From NCBI GenBank assembly GCA_022843805.1, contig JALHMY010000051.1:1-62726 (forward strand): a stretch of DNA of 62,726 bases. The letters run 5' to 3'. This DNA comes from Fuerstiella sp. GTDB lineage: Bacteria; Planctomycetota; Planctomycetia; Planctomycetales; Planctomycetaceae. Positions 45,163 to 53,424 of this stretch are shown here, piece after piece (within the stretch, counting starts at the first letter, position 1; the number at the start of each line of letters is the position of its first letter). A program made the translations under genes and the position numbers. Under the pieces are notes generated by a model. That model saw only the letters and a list, made by a program, of their open reading frames with translations. It was not told where the DNA came from and did not search any database.

Positions 45163-46674
45163 ATGCCCGCTTACCTCAAGATCGAAAACGTCGGAACTGC
45201 TCCGGTTGAAGGTTTTACTGTCTTTGGTGTGAGCCTTGCAGATACGTCGAGCAATGCCGGAGTCATCGGGCAATTTGGCAGCGGCAACAAGCATGGTGTG
45301 GCCGTGCTGCTCCGCAACGATCTGTCGCCCATCGTTTTCGCCGGAACTCTGAAACTTGAGTTCGGCACTCGTCCACAGATTGTTTCCGACAAGCACGCCA
45401 CGAAAGAATTCAATCGTGTCATGGTAAAGTTCGGCGGGAGTGATCCCATCACGGGAGCCAGCCGTTCCAGCACCGAAGACCTGGGTTTTGTCCTTGACTA
45501 CGGCAAGCAGGACTGGAGCGAAGTTGCTCTGGCCCTGCGTGAGTTCGTCAGCAATGCCATCGACCGTTCAATTCGAGAAGTCGGTGATTGGTCGGGCGTA
45601 AAGATCGAAGTCGTTGATGAGGCCCAAGTGCGGGCGAAGCGAGATCACACACGGGTCTTCGTGCCGTTGAGCGCCGAAGTTCTGGCGTTCTATAACGAGA
45701 TCGGAAAATGGTTTCTCCACTTCAGCGAACCAGAACTGTTGAACAAGGCAATCCTTCCAAAGAACAACCGCAACCTCGGCGACCGTAAGGCAGCGGTGAT
45801 TTACCGGCGTGGTGTTCGAGTCCGAGAATTCGAGTCGTCCGATGTGGAATCATTGTTCGATTACAACCTGGATGACTTACGGCTCGATGAGTCTCGACAG
45901 GCTTCCGATTGGGAAGTCCGTCACTCCGCAGGGAAGGCGTTGGCGAATGCTGAGACGGCGACACTGGCAGTGCTTTTCGAGCGTCTGCTCAATAGCGACC
46001 GGCCAGCATGGGAATTCGGTTTCGACATCTATTCCTTGCAGCCGAATTATGGTGACAGCACCGAAGTAATCACTCGTCGTGAGAAGGCGTGGCAAGCAGC
46101 TTTTACTTCAGTCGCCGGTGAAGATGCGGTTTTGACCGGCAAGGGTTCCGTCTCGCAACTTGAACGGAAGGGATTCGCCCCTGTCGTTGGGCCGGAAAAT
46201 CTGGTCAGTGCAGCCTCCATTTACGGAGTTGCAACTCCGGCAAAGGTGCTGTCCGGTGACGAGTTGTCGGGTCGAGAGGTCACTGAAGCCACGCCCGACG
46301 CCCAAGCCGCAGTGGATCTCGTCTGGGATCGTCTTGAAGCCATCGGTCTGACCAATGGCAAGTCGAAGCCACCGGCACGCAGTTTCACGTCGATCCTCGA
46401 AGGCGGCACGATGCTGAACGGCTTCTACCGGGAAGGCGTGGTGTACCTGCACCGTGATCTCGGCGGCTCCGGTTCGGTGGTCGGTGGACGGCAGGCGATT
46501 TCTGATCGGCTGGTGGTCGTTGCTTTGGAAGAAGTGGCTCACTACGTCACCGGGGCCACGGACAATAGCCGTGACTTTCAAAACTTCTTGCTCGATGTGG
46601 CGGTGAAGCTGGCTCGACGTGGCGAAGAGAAAGTCAGCGTTCGACGAGGCCGACAGCCTGCTTCGGTGGCGTGA
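45163..46674 (+). CDS. GHKL-like ATPase with possible permuted order and C-terminal metal-site-like motif
   Basis: From the ATG at 45163 (CAAGGA upstream) the protein has 503 residues. GQFGSGNKHGVAVLLRND (residues 36-53) resembles the ATP-lid glycine box of Hsp90/MutL-type ATPases. ALREFVSNAIDR (about 124-135) resembles the N box E-x-x-x-N-A-x-D. In classical GHKL proteins the N box comes first, so the order looks permuted. The C terminus has VVALEEVAHYVTGATDNSRDFQNF (from about 452), a zincin-like E-E-x-x-H-Y helix. This combination suggests an ATP-driven DNA- or protein-remodelling factor of the element. Fold assignment is by eye. Confidence 0.55.
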   Translation: MPAYLKIENVGTAPVEGFTVFGVSLADTSSNAGVIGQFGSGNKHGVAVLLRNDLSPIVFAGTLKLEFGTRPQIVSDKHATKEFNRVMVKFGGSDPITGASRSSTEDLGFVLDYGKQDWSEVALALREFVSNAIDRSIREVGDWSGVKIEVVDEAQVRAKRDHTRVFVPLSAEVLAFYNEIGKWFLHFSEPELLNKAILPKNNRNLGDRKAAVIYRRGVRVREFESSDVESLFDYNLDDLRLDESRQASDWEVRHSAGKALANAETATLAVLFERLLNSDRPAWEFGFDIYSLQPNYGDSTEVITRREKAWQAAFTSVAGEDAVLTGKGSVSQLERKGFAPVVGPENLVSAASIYGVATPAKVLSGDELSGREVTEATPDAQAAVDLVWDRLEAIGLTNGKSKPPARSFTSILEGGTMLNGFYREGVVYLHRDLGGSGSVVGGRQAISDRLVVVALEEVAHYVTGATDNSRDFQNFLLDVAVKLARRGEEKVSVRRGRQPASVA

Positions 46675-46677
46675 TTC

Positions 46678-46693
46678 AGTGTCAGTGTACCCT
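46678..46693 (+). promoter_or_regulatory. Element motif, copy 7
   Basis: Reads AGTGTCAGTGTACCCT, three bases after the GHKL-like gene stop and 42 bases before the first gene of the 46.7-50.3 kb operon. Confidence 0.8.
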
Positions 46694-46735
46694 CGTGGGA
46701 GTAACGAACCGAAAACCGATGAAAGGCTGGAGGAA

Positions 46736-47056
46736 ATGATCGCTGTGACAACACCTTTATTCAAACCCGGTCGAGTATTGGCAACGCCGGGAGCTATCGA
46801 AGCCCTGGAACGATCTGGTCAGAGCGTCTGGCATTTTCTGATACGTCATCTCGCCGGGGATTGGGGCGTCGTTGATACCGATGACAAGGCCGCAAACGAC
46901 GACGCCTTGCGAGATGGAAGCCGCATTCTCAGCGCCTACGTTCTCGATGGGGACGGAGATGGGGACGAAGCCACAAAGATTTGGCTGCTCACTGAAGCTG
47001 CCGACGAGAGCGGAAACCGTGTAGCGACTACAGCGCTGCTCCCTGAAGAGTATTGA
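46736..47056 (+). CDS. Small hypothetical protein, first gene of overlapping operon
   Basis: The ATG at 46736 follows CTGGAGGAA and gives 106 residues; a longer frame begins inside the previous gene. It reads TPGAIEALERSGQSVWHFLIRHLAGDWGVVDTDDKAANDDALRDGSRILSAYVL then TKIWLLTEAADESGNRVATTALLPEEY. This pattern is familiar from plasmid-borne small proteins of unknown function. The HEAT-repeat gene begins 3 bases after its stop. Confidence 0.6.
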   Translation: MIAVTTPLFKPGRVLATPGAIEALERSGQSVWHFLIRHLAGDWGVVDTDDKAANDDALRDGSRILSAYVLDGDGDGDEATKIWLLTEAADESGNRVATTALLPEEY

Positions 47057-47058
47057 AC

Positions 47059-47667
47059 ATGACCAAGACCCTCGAAACCCTGATCGCCGATCTCGCCAGT
47101 CCCGACCGACTGGTTTGCATGGAAGCCATTTGGACCCTGAAAAAGTTGGGCGAGATCGCACGGTCTGCGGTTCCGGCCCTCAAGGTTGTCATGGCCGACA
47201 CGACCGAGCCGTACCTCCAGATCATGGCCGCTGGAACCGTCAGCAGGATTGCCCCTGAAGACCCTTCGCCAACACCCGTGCTGGTTCAAGGTCTAAATGA
47301 TGCAGTGAGTCTACACCGAGTAGCGGCCATCGAATTCCTCGGCGAGCGGCGCAGCAAAACTGCCGTGCTGAATGCGATGACACTCTTGAGCGACGAAGAC
47401 TTTCTGGTGCGGTTTGCGACAGGCAAAGCCATTGGAAAGGTTGTAGGTGACTACTTCCACGCCGTCGCCATTTGTGTGGCGATGCTCACGGACGAAAACG
47501 CAACGAACCGGGCGATGGGCGGGGAATGCCTCTTGAGCATACGACGCTACGTCGGCGATCACCTTGATCTGTTGACGATGGCAATGGCTGAATGTTCATG
47601 GCAGGCAAGGATCGACATTGAGGAAGTGCTGGCCGAACTTCGACGCCGTATTGGGAGTGAACAATGA
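47059..47667 (+). CDS. HEAT-repeat protein
   Basis: The protein has 202 residues with about five helical pairs typical of HEAT/PBS-lyase repeats (LIADLASPDRLVCMEAIWTLKKLGEIARSAVPALKVV, YLQIMAAGTVSRIAPED, LHRVAAIEFLGER, LVRFATGKAIGKV). Such arrays bind proteins or nucleic acids. No enzyme residues are apparent. It overlaps the next gene by four bases. Confidence 0.75.
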   Translation: MTKTLETLIADLASPDRLVCMEAIWTLKKLGEIARSAVPALKVVMADTTEPYLQIMAAGTVSRIAPEDPSPTPVLVQGLNDAVSLHRVAAIEFLGERRSKTAVLNAMTLLSDEDFLVRFATGKAIGKVVGDYFHAVAICVAMLTDENATNRAMGGECLLSIRRYVGDHLDLLTMAMAECSWQARIDIEEVLAELRRRIGSEQ

Positions 47668-48122
47668 ATGACATTGATGAGGACGACCAGGAGTGTGACG
47701 CCGACGAATTCGACATTGAATCGTTTCGAGGTGTTGTGCTTTCGCATTGGAAGTACCTGGGCAAAAGCAACATTTCCAATTGGGCGATCCACAAGCGGGA
47801 CGACAACGTGTGGCAGATTGGTGCCGCCCCCGTGTTTCAGGAGTGCTACGGCGGCGAGGACGACGGCAAGCGAGTCTGGAGCGCATTCGAGTTCGACATC
47901 ATGGACTTTCTTGCGGAGCCGGAACTCGTTGTCAAGGAATGCGGGGCGATGAGCTTCGAGGAAGCGACGAACACACGCCCATTCATCGGCTTCGTTGGCT
48001 CATTCAAAGGCCAACCATTTGTCTTCCAGTTGAACCTTGAACCGATCCCCAATACTGAACCGCTCGAAATCTTGGACACGATCCAGGACGAAGTGCGACC
48101 TTTCAACGGAGAAACAATATGA
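47664..48122 (+). CDS. Acidic hypothetical protein
   Basis: The protein has 152 residues, ATGA-coupled on both sides. The start is very acidic (DDDQEC-like run). GVVLSHWKYLGKSNISNWAIHKRDDNVWQIG and AFEFDIMDFLAEPELVVKECGAMSFEEATN suggest an alpha/beta domain. Not recognised. Its position between HEAT-repeat and thioredoxin genes suggests a shared complex or pathway, by inference only. Confidence 0.5.
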   Translation: MNDIDEDDQECDADEFDIESFRGVVLSHWKYLGKSNISNWAIHKRDDNVWQIGAAPVFQECYGGEDDGKRVWSAFEFDIMDFLAEPELVVKECGAMSFEEATNTRPFIGFVGSFKGQPFVFQLNLEPIPNTEPLEILDTIQDEVRPFNGETI

Positions 48123-48436
48123 GCAACGTCATCGAAGTAAACGATTCCACCTTTGAGGCTGAGGTCTTGCGGTCGCCTGTGCCGGTTCTGGTGGACTTCT
48201 TCGGCGAGCATTGCGGCCCGTGCCGAATGCTCAAGCCTGTTCTTGTCGGACTGGCCGAGAGCATGGGTGACAGTGTGAAGATCGTCACCGTCGATGTGGC
48301 GGTCAACGAGCGGCTGGTAAACGACCACCGAATCAGCGCCGTCCCCTCCTTGATCGTTTTCAAGGAAGGAAAAGAACTGCACAGGATGGTCGGCCTCAAG
48401 GACATGAAGTATTTGAAGGAGGCGCTGGAAGCATGA
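48119..48436 (+). CDS. Thioredoxin
   Basis: The protein has 105 residues, standard thioredoxin length. VPVLVDFFGEHCGPCRMLKPVL contains the active-site C32-G-P-C35, and VPSLIVFKEGK holds the cis-proline loop. The residue before the first cysteine is His31 instead of the usual tryptophan, which may shift redox potential or partner choice. It is ATGA-coupled to both neighbours. Together with the FrnE-like protein two genes later it indicates a thiol-redox function in the operon. Confidence 0.9.
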   Translation: MSNVIEVNDSTFEAEVLRSPVPVLVDFFGEHCGPCRMLKPVLVGLAESMGDSVKIVTVDVAVNERLVNDHRISAVPSLIVFKEGKELHRMVGLKDMKYLKEALEA

Positions 48437-48894
48437 ACTCGAAGCTGAACGTCGCATACAGCTTCTCGTGGCTGCTGCCATCGGGAGACACTGCCCAGGT
48501 TCGTTCGATCATCGAGTCCTTGAGGCAATACGCCATCGACAGTGGCAGTGAGTCCGTGAGCGACGTGATCGTGCTGACTGGCAACGAGGCCCAGGCTGCT
48601 CGGCCAGATGCCGATCACTTCGTTTTGTTCACGGCGATCATCCCGAATGCCAGGAGCGAAGGTGGACCACAGAGGTACGGCCTGGGATTTTCACCAGAGG
48701 AAAAGTCTTGGACTTGGAGCGGGGTCGTGAGAGTTTCGTCGTTTCGAGAAATCAGCGGAATGATGGTTCACGCAGCATCGCTGGGCGTTTTCGTCGGCAC
48801 CACATTCGCCGGGATGCTGATGGAGTACCGGAGGAACGCCGAGGGCGAGATCGAAGTCGAGCAACGACCCGCTTTCGATTGGACCGACTTCTGA
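48433..48894 (+). CDS. Hypothetical protein
   Basis: The protein has 153 residues, ATGA-coupled to thioredoxin. It starts with NVAYSFSWLLPSGDTAQVRSIIESLRQYAIDSGSESVSDVIVLTG and continues as an alternating alpha/beta domain (FVLFTAIIPNARSEGGPQRYGLGF). Not recognised. A 231-base spacer separates it from the AlkB-like gene, where an internal promoter is possible. Confidence 0.5.
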   Translation: MNSKLNVAYSFSWLLPSGDTAQVRSIIESLRQYAIDSGSESVSDVIVLTGNEAQAARPDADHFVLFTAIIPNARSEGGPQRYGLGFSPEEKSWTWSGVVRVSSFREISGMMVHAASLGVFVGTTFAGMLMEYRRNAEGEIEVEQRPAFDWTDF

Positions 48895-49125
48895 AGTCGC
48901 TCCTGCGTGGAGTTGGGAGTTGCCCGGCAACTTTTACAGAATTGGAATCTCGGAAACTCGAAGCAAAACCCTTTGAGTGCTTCGGGACTCCGAACCCCAC
49001 CACCCCACCCATTCGACCTCTTCTTTATTGAGCGTGGGCTGAAAAAAGTTCCGGCAGGGCGATTCAAAAAATACGCCAAACTGGAAAATTCGGCGGGCGC
49101 AGGGGATTTTTGCGAAACTACACAG

Positions 49126-49704
49126 ATGACGAAAATGCAAACCATCAACCTGACAGACGGCGGCATCCTGCTCTACAACGAAGCCTTCCTGCCGCCCGGC
49201 ATCGCTGATCGTTACTTCGCTGAGTTGCGGGACCATTGTGCCTGGGAGCAGAAGCCGGGCATCTTCGGCCACATGCAGCCTCGGCTGATTGCGTCCTATG
49301 GAGAGCCGGGGATCGTCTATCGTTATTCTGGTCGGGACAACGTGGCGTTACCGTGGACCCCGACCCTGCTGGAGATCAAGAAGAAGATCGAGGCCGTTCA
49401 GGGCGAGTACAATTACTGCCTCCTGAACCGCTACCGCTCTGGTCAGGACAGCATGGGGATGCACGCCGATGACGAGCCAGAGATGGGCAACGTGATCGGC
49501 TCGTTGTCCCTGGGAGCGACACGAACATTTCGGATCAAGCACAACAAGTCGAAGGAGACAAGGAGCTTTCAGGTCGGCAACGGCACGCTCATCATCATGG
49601 ACGGGACGATGCAGCAATTCTGGAAGCACGAGATTCCGAAGACGAAAGAAGTTATCGGGGAGCGGATCAACTTGACGTTCAGGCAGATCGTGGAGCCAGC
49701 ATGA
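49126..49704 (+). CDS. AlkB-like Fe(II)/2-oxoglutarate dioxygenase
   Basis: From the ATG at 49126 the protein has 192 residues; the open frame begins earlier but without conserved sequence. The AlkB pattern is clear: PRLIASYGEPGIVYRYSG, LLNRYRSGQDSMGMHADDEPEM (the H-x-D iron ligands), SLSLGATRTFRIKH, WKHEIPKTK (second histidine) and RINLTFRQI (the 2-oxoglutarate arginine). AlkB proteins demethylate alkylated bases, with a preference for single-stranded DNA or RNA. On an element this may repair or demethylate incoming DNA. Confidence 0.9.
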   Translation: MTKMQTINLTDGGILLYNEAFLPPGIADRYFAELRDHCAWEQKPGIFGHMQPRLIASYGEPGIVYRYSGRDNVALPWTPTLLEIKKKIEAVQGEYNYCLLNRYRSGQDSMGMHADDEPEMGNVIGSLSLGATRTFRIKHNKSKETRSFQVGNGTLIIMDGTMQQFWKHEIPKTKEVIGERINLTFRQIVEPA

Positions 49705-50333
49705 CCCTCGCCGTTGACGTGATTTCTGACGTGATCTGCCCGTGGTGCTTTATCGGCAAGCGACGACTGGAGAAGGCCATCGCCGCTCATGGCGAGCCGG
49801 TGACGGTGCAATGGCACGCATTTCAACTGAACCCCACGATGCCGAAGGAAGGCATCAGCCGCAGGGAGTACCGGATTAGAAAGTTCGGGAGTTGGGAACG
49901 CTCGATGCAACTCGACGCCAACATTGTTGCCACTGGCAAAGAGGAAGGCATCCTCTTCGACTTCGACCGGATGGAGCGGACTCCGAACACGGTTGATGCT
50001 CATCGGCTCATCTGGGTGGCCGACAAAGAAGGCGTTCAAGATGCTGTCGTGGAAGCGTTGTTCCGGGCCTACTTCACAGAGGGCCGGGACATCAGCAACC
50101 GGCAGACACTCATCGACGTGGTTGCCGAAGCTGGTCTGGACAGGAAACGGGCCGAGGCCGTGCTGGACGGCGATGAGGGAATGGATGCGGTCAAGGACGC
50201 TGGCGATGAGGCACGGCGGCTTCGAGTGGACAGCGTGCCGTTCTTCGTCGTCAACGGTCAGATCACGCTGTCAGGCGCACAACCACCGGTTGTTGTTCTC
50301 ACTGCCTTCAATCAGGCGGTCGGCTCGATGTAG
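49701..50333 (+). CDS. FrnE-like DsbA-family oxidoreductase
   Basis: The protein has 210 residues. VISDVICPWCFIGKRRLEKA holds the C13-P-W-C16 active site. FQLNPTMPKEGISRREY, NTVDAHRLIWVADKEG, LFRAYFTEGRDISNRQTL and VDSVPFFVVNGQITLSGAQPP are all typical of FrnE (2-hydroxychromene isomerase/DsbA-like). There is no signal peptide, so it acts in the cytoplasm as a disulfide isomerase or oxidoreductase. It is ATGA-coupled to the AlkB-like gene and is the last gene of the operon. Confidence 0.9.
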   Translation: MTLAVDVISDVICPWCFIGKRRLEKAIAAHGEPVTVQWHAFQLNPTMPKEGISRREYRIRKFGSWERSMQLDANIVATGKEEGILFDFDRMERTPNTVDAHRLIWVADKEGVQDAVVEALFRAYFTEGRDISNRQTLIDVVAEAGLDRKRAEAVLDGDEGMDAVKDAGDEARRLRVDSVPFFVVNGQITLSGAQPPVVVLTAFNQAVGSM

Positions 50334-50365
50334 AAGGGATCGAGTTGGTGTCTCGTGCTGCGGCA

Positions 50366-50803
50366 TCAGCCAATCCTGTATGCAATTCCGTTGATGCAGA
50401 TGCAGTCGCCATTTCGCCAGACTTCATCAATTGAGTTTGCCGAGTATCGAGACGGCACGCTCTCCGATGGACGGTGAAGTGCGTGATGGACCTCGTATTC
50501 GTTCCATTTAATGAGTTCACCAAGCAGAGGCACGTCTAATTCCATGAGGTCAGCAAGGCTGGGGCAACCGATCTCGATGAATCTGTCCAATTCTGCGGAA
50601 GACCAGTCTTCGTCTTGGTCGCTCAATTCTTGCCTGAATTCCTCGAACCAGCCCCCAAGCTCATTCACAAAATCAGTGATGGTGAACTCAAAGGTGAACT
50701 GAACTTTGGGCGTGTCGGCCCACCGATTGTGCTGACCATAGTTCATGAACGGCGGACCGATACTGGCTCGGTCAATCTCCTCTCCTTCGATTACGCAACG
50801 CAT
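50366..50803 (-). CDS. Hypothetical protein
   Basis: The protein has 145 residues from the ATG at 50803 (GTGGA upstream; TTG at 50809 is possible). It is acidic and mostly helical in the middle (DFVNELGGWFEEFRQELSDQDEDWSSAELDRFIEIG) and ends ICINGIAYRIG. Not recognised. It is transcribed toward the end of the rightward operon. Confidence 0.45.
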   Translation of the reverse strand: MRCVIEGEEIDRASIGPPFMNYGQHNRWADTPKVQFTFEFTITDFVNELGGWFEEFRQELSDQDEDWSSAELDRFIEIGCPSLADLMELDVPLLGELIKWNEYEVHHALHRPSESVPSRYSANSIDEVWRNGDCICINGIAYRIG

Positions 50804-50940
50804 GGTCAAGAAATTCCACTCGTCAGAGAATGAATGTTGCTCGGCACGTCATGCAGACGAAAGATGAACTGCTTGGTCACATCCAAACACCACCGCTTTT
50901 TTGCGGCCACAAATTGGTATCGCTCTTTTGAGACTCCCCA

Positions 50941-52008
50941 CTACTTCTCAGCGTCTGGGGCCAAAGTCTTGAACGGTTCTGCGCTCTTGAATTCAGCGGT
51001 CACGTCGCCGACTCGATCCGGGTTGATTGTCAAATCGAGCTTTTGAGTCTTCGTGAAATCCAGCTTGTCGAGCTTCACCCAAATGATGTTGGGGCTGATG
51101 CTCGACTCGAAAAAGTACGTTCGATTGGAAACATCGGCAACGGTTCGCCAGATGGTCGCTGACGTGTTCGGTTCATCCACACTGGCCGGACCAAACGGCT
51201 GGGCGACGTTTCGCATCACGCCGAGGACGCCAGCAATGGCTTGCCGTTGATCCTTCGGTTCCGGGAGCCGTCCCAGATAGTAGGCAGCACGGACAAACCG
51301 ATCTGCTGCTTTCACGCTGCCCGGCAATTCTTCTTCGCCGCCAAACCCCTTGTACTTCTTCAGTCCCGCCAGTTGTTTGTCGAGTGTCGGCGAGTTTGTC
51401 ATCACACGGGCTTCGTTACCCCGATAAATCTTGAGTTTCGAGCCAATGCACTGCATCACAGCGGTATCGCCGGTCTTGTCAGCCAATGAGAGATGGACCG
51501 TGATCGGCTTTTTGAAAGAGTCTCCGACCGAGGCCGGAAGAATTTGAACGTCATTGGCATTGAAATACTTCACGGCTTCGTCCACCGTCTCGAAATTATC
51601 CAGACAGAACTGGAGCCACTGGCTCACTGCGAGGCCAGGGCGTTTGTCGTCTCGCTTGCCGTATTCGCTTTCAGCCAGCCACAGCATATTGGCGGTCAAG
51701 CCCTTCTCGTTCATCCCATCGGTGGAACCCACGTCATACCCGCTGACGATGACACTGCCGTACTTGGCGGTCCAGGCGACGGAGTTTTTTGCGGCCATGC
51801 CGTCTCGCTTGACGCCCCGTGGAAACACCCACAGGTTTGATCGCAGGTCTTCGGCCCAATCCATATTGCGACCGACGAGGACGAACTTGCCGTCCTTCGA
51901 CGTGTAGAGAACACGGCTACACGCCGATGCTTGCGTGCTGAATAGGAAGATTCCGGCGAGGAGCAATCCACATGAAGCAGCGATAATGACCCGATTGGCA
52001 AATGACAT
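50941..52008 (-). CDS. Exported linear amide C-N hydrolase (choloylglycine hydrolase family)
   Basis: The protein has 355 residues. A signal peptide ends directly before Cys30 (QASACSRVLYTSKDGKFVLVGRNMDW). That cysteine is the N-terminal nucleophile exposed by cleavage, as in penicillin V acylases and bile salt hydrolases. GMNEKGLTANMLWLAESEYG, VHLSLADKTGDTAVMQC and MTNSPTLDKQL are family signatures. The enzymes cleave linear amides, including penicillin V and, for some members, acyl-homoserine lactones. The substrate here is unknown. Confidence 0.88.
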   Translation of the reverse strand: MSFANRVIIAASCGLLLAGIFLFSTQASACSRVLYTSKDGKFVLVGRNMDWAEDLRSNLWVFPRGVKRDGMAAKNSVAWTAKYGSVIVSGYDVGSTDGMNEKGLTANMLWLAESEYGKRDDKRPGLAVSQWLQFCLDNFETVDEAVKYFNANDVQILPASVGDSFKKPITVHLSLADKTGDTAVMQCIGSKLKIYRGNEARVMTNSPTLDKQLAGLKKYKGFGGEEELPGSVKAADRFVRAAYYLGRLPEPKDQRQAIAGVLGVMRNVAQPFGPASVDEPNTSATIWRTVADVSNRTYFFESSISPNIIWVKLDKLDFTKTQKLDLTINPDRVGDVTAEFKSAEPFKTLAPDAEK

Positions 52009-52107
52009 GCGTGTATTCTACTTTCAGTTTGGCTGCTTCGTGGATTCCAAAGCGTCATTCTATCCGAACGACGATGGCACGTCGCTACAGGCCACCAGAC
52101 AACGCCA

Positions 52108-52431
52108 TCATTCTTGATCTCCATACCGCACGCCCAGCCACACTGTCGGTTCGTCTGGCGTCGTCCAATCGACTCGATGCTTCTTGAACGCCGGTATGTT
52201 GATGAAGTCGCCCACTTTCATCTCGACCATGCCATCCTCGAACTGCAACCTCGCCGCCCCATTCAAGACGATGACCCACTCGTGCTGCGGCTGGTCGTAC
52301 CAGAAGTCTGCTGCCGAGGCATGGCCGTGTGAGATGATCCGCTCGATGCGCACGTCGTCGGCTTGGAGGAGCGTCTGGACGACTTCCTTGGGCATGTGCG
52401 ACGGGATGTCATCGAAGATGTTGGCGGTCAT
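52108..52431 (-). CDS. Cupin domain protein 1
   Basis: The start at 52431 gives 107 residues and lies just after the preceding leftward gene, so cotranscription is likely. A single cupin barrel is seen: HGHASAADFWYDQPQHEWVIVLNGAARLQFEDG and VGDFINIPAFKKHRVDWTTPDEPTVWLGV. This subfamily resembles small cupins of unknown enzymatic role. The metal ligands are probably the histidines and glutamate of motif 1 and His in motif 2. Confidence 0.8.
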   Translation of the reverse strand: MTANIFDDIPSHMPKEVVQTLLQADDVRIERIISHGHASAADFWYDQPQHEWVIVLNGAARLQFEDGMVEMKVGDFINIPAFKKHRVDWTTPDEPTVWLGVRYGDQE

Positions 52432-52433
52432 GC

Positions 52434-53327
52434 CTACTTCTCTTTCGGAGCGGTCACTTGACTGTATGGATACTTCGTCACGGTTTCCCACGCCAGTTCT
52501 TGCAGAGAGCGATTGAAATTCTCATTCCACGCTTCCCGCTTGGCGTTCTTCAGCATCGTTGGGATCGGCAGACCCACGGGACTTCGGCCATAAAGCACAG
52601 CGAAGTGCATGTAGGTATTGAAGGCTTCCATTGGGGCCGATGGATGAACTGCGTCCACAAAAAGTTCGCCCTGTTTCGTCAGGCCCGGCCATTCTTTGTT
52701 GGCGATCTTTGTTCGTATTGCCACCATCGCCTGTGCGCTCGGAACGAGGGCGACGATTTTCTTACCCTTGCCGTACTTTTCGTTGAGTTCGACCGCTTGA
52801 GCTTCCCCTGCCTTGATATTCCGCTCGTTGAGGCCCTTGAGTTGGTCCGGCGTTTTTTCCTTGTCTACGTTGTCGAATGCACCCTTGGGGAAATCCTGAT
52901 TGTCGATGTCGCCGCCGCCCCAAGAAAGCTGAATGATGAACCGCATGTTGGGATTGTGTTCCAGTCCCAGCTTGACGTAGTTCTCGACCCCTTCATCGGG
53001 AAAGGAAATCGGTGACATGATGAACACATCGACTTCGCCTGTCTTGAGTGCTTTCTTCGCCTCATTCTTGTCGTCCGGGAGGTTCCAATGCTGAATAGTC
53101 GTGGAAGCACCGAGAGACTGAAGGCCGACAAGTTTATGCCCTTTGATCCCTGCGGCTTCAGCCATCTCGCCAAGCGGCTTCGGGGCGTACCACATAAGGC
53201 TATGGGAAGCGAAGAAGACTCGCAGGCCCGGTGGCGCAGAAGTCTGGTCGGGCTTCTGCTCTTGCGCCGAGGAAGACCCAGCCAAGCACCCGATAGCCAG
53301 AAGCAAAGCAAGCGTGAATCGTGCCAT
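52434..53327 (-). CDS. Secreted SGNH-like protein of unknown role
   Basis: The start at 53327 has AAGGTG upstream and begins a signal peptide (ARFTLALLLAIGCLAGSSSAQ), giving 297 residues. LRVFFASHSLMWYAPKPLGEMAEAAG and LFVDAVHPSAPMEAFNTYMHFAVLYG resemble a planctomycete SGNH-hydrolase-like group, with the HSL segment in place of the GDS box and DAVHPS as the D-x-x-H end. The catalytic serine would be within SHS. Activity is uncertain. It is followed by the cupin gene with a 2-base gap. Confidence 0.6.
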   Translation of the reverse strand: MARFTLALLLAIGCLAGSSSAQEQKPDQTSAPPGLRVFFASHSLMWYAPKPLGEMAEAAGIKGHKLVGLQSLGASTTIQHWNLPDDKNEAKKALKTGEVDVFIMSPISFPDEGVENYVKLGLEHNPNMRFIIQLSWGGGDIDNQDFPKGAFDNVDKEKTPDQLKGLNERNIKAGEAQAVELNEKYGKGKKIVALVPSAQAMVAIRTKIANKEWPGLTKQGELFVDAVHPSAPMEAFNTYMHFAVLYGRSPVGLPIPTMLKNAKREAWNENFNRSLQELAWETVTKYPYSQVTAPKEK

Positions 53328-53424
53328 CGCACACCTTATTGAGCCGAAGGTAGGGGAGTAGGAATCGTGTCGTATGCCAACATTGATGTCGGCGATTGTC
53401 CGTGCTTTGGGTATTTCCACATCC

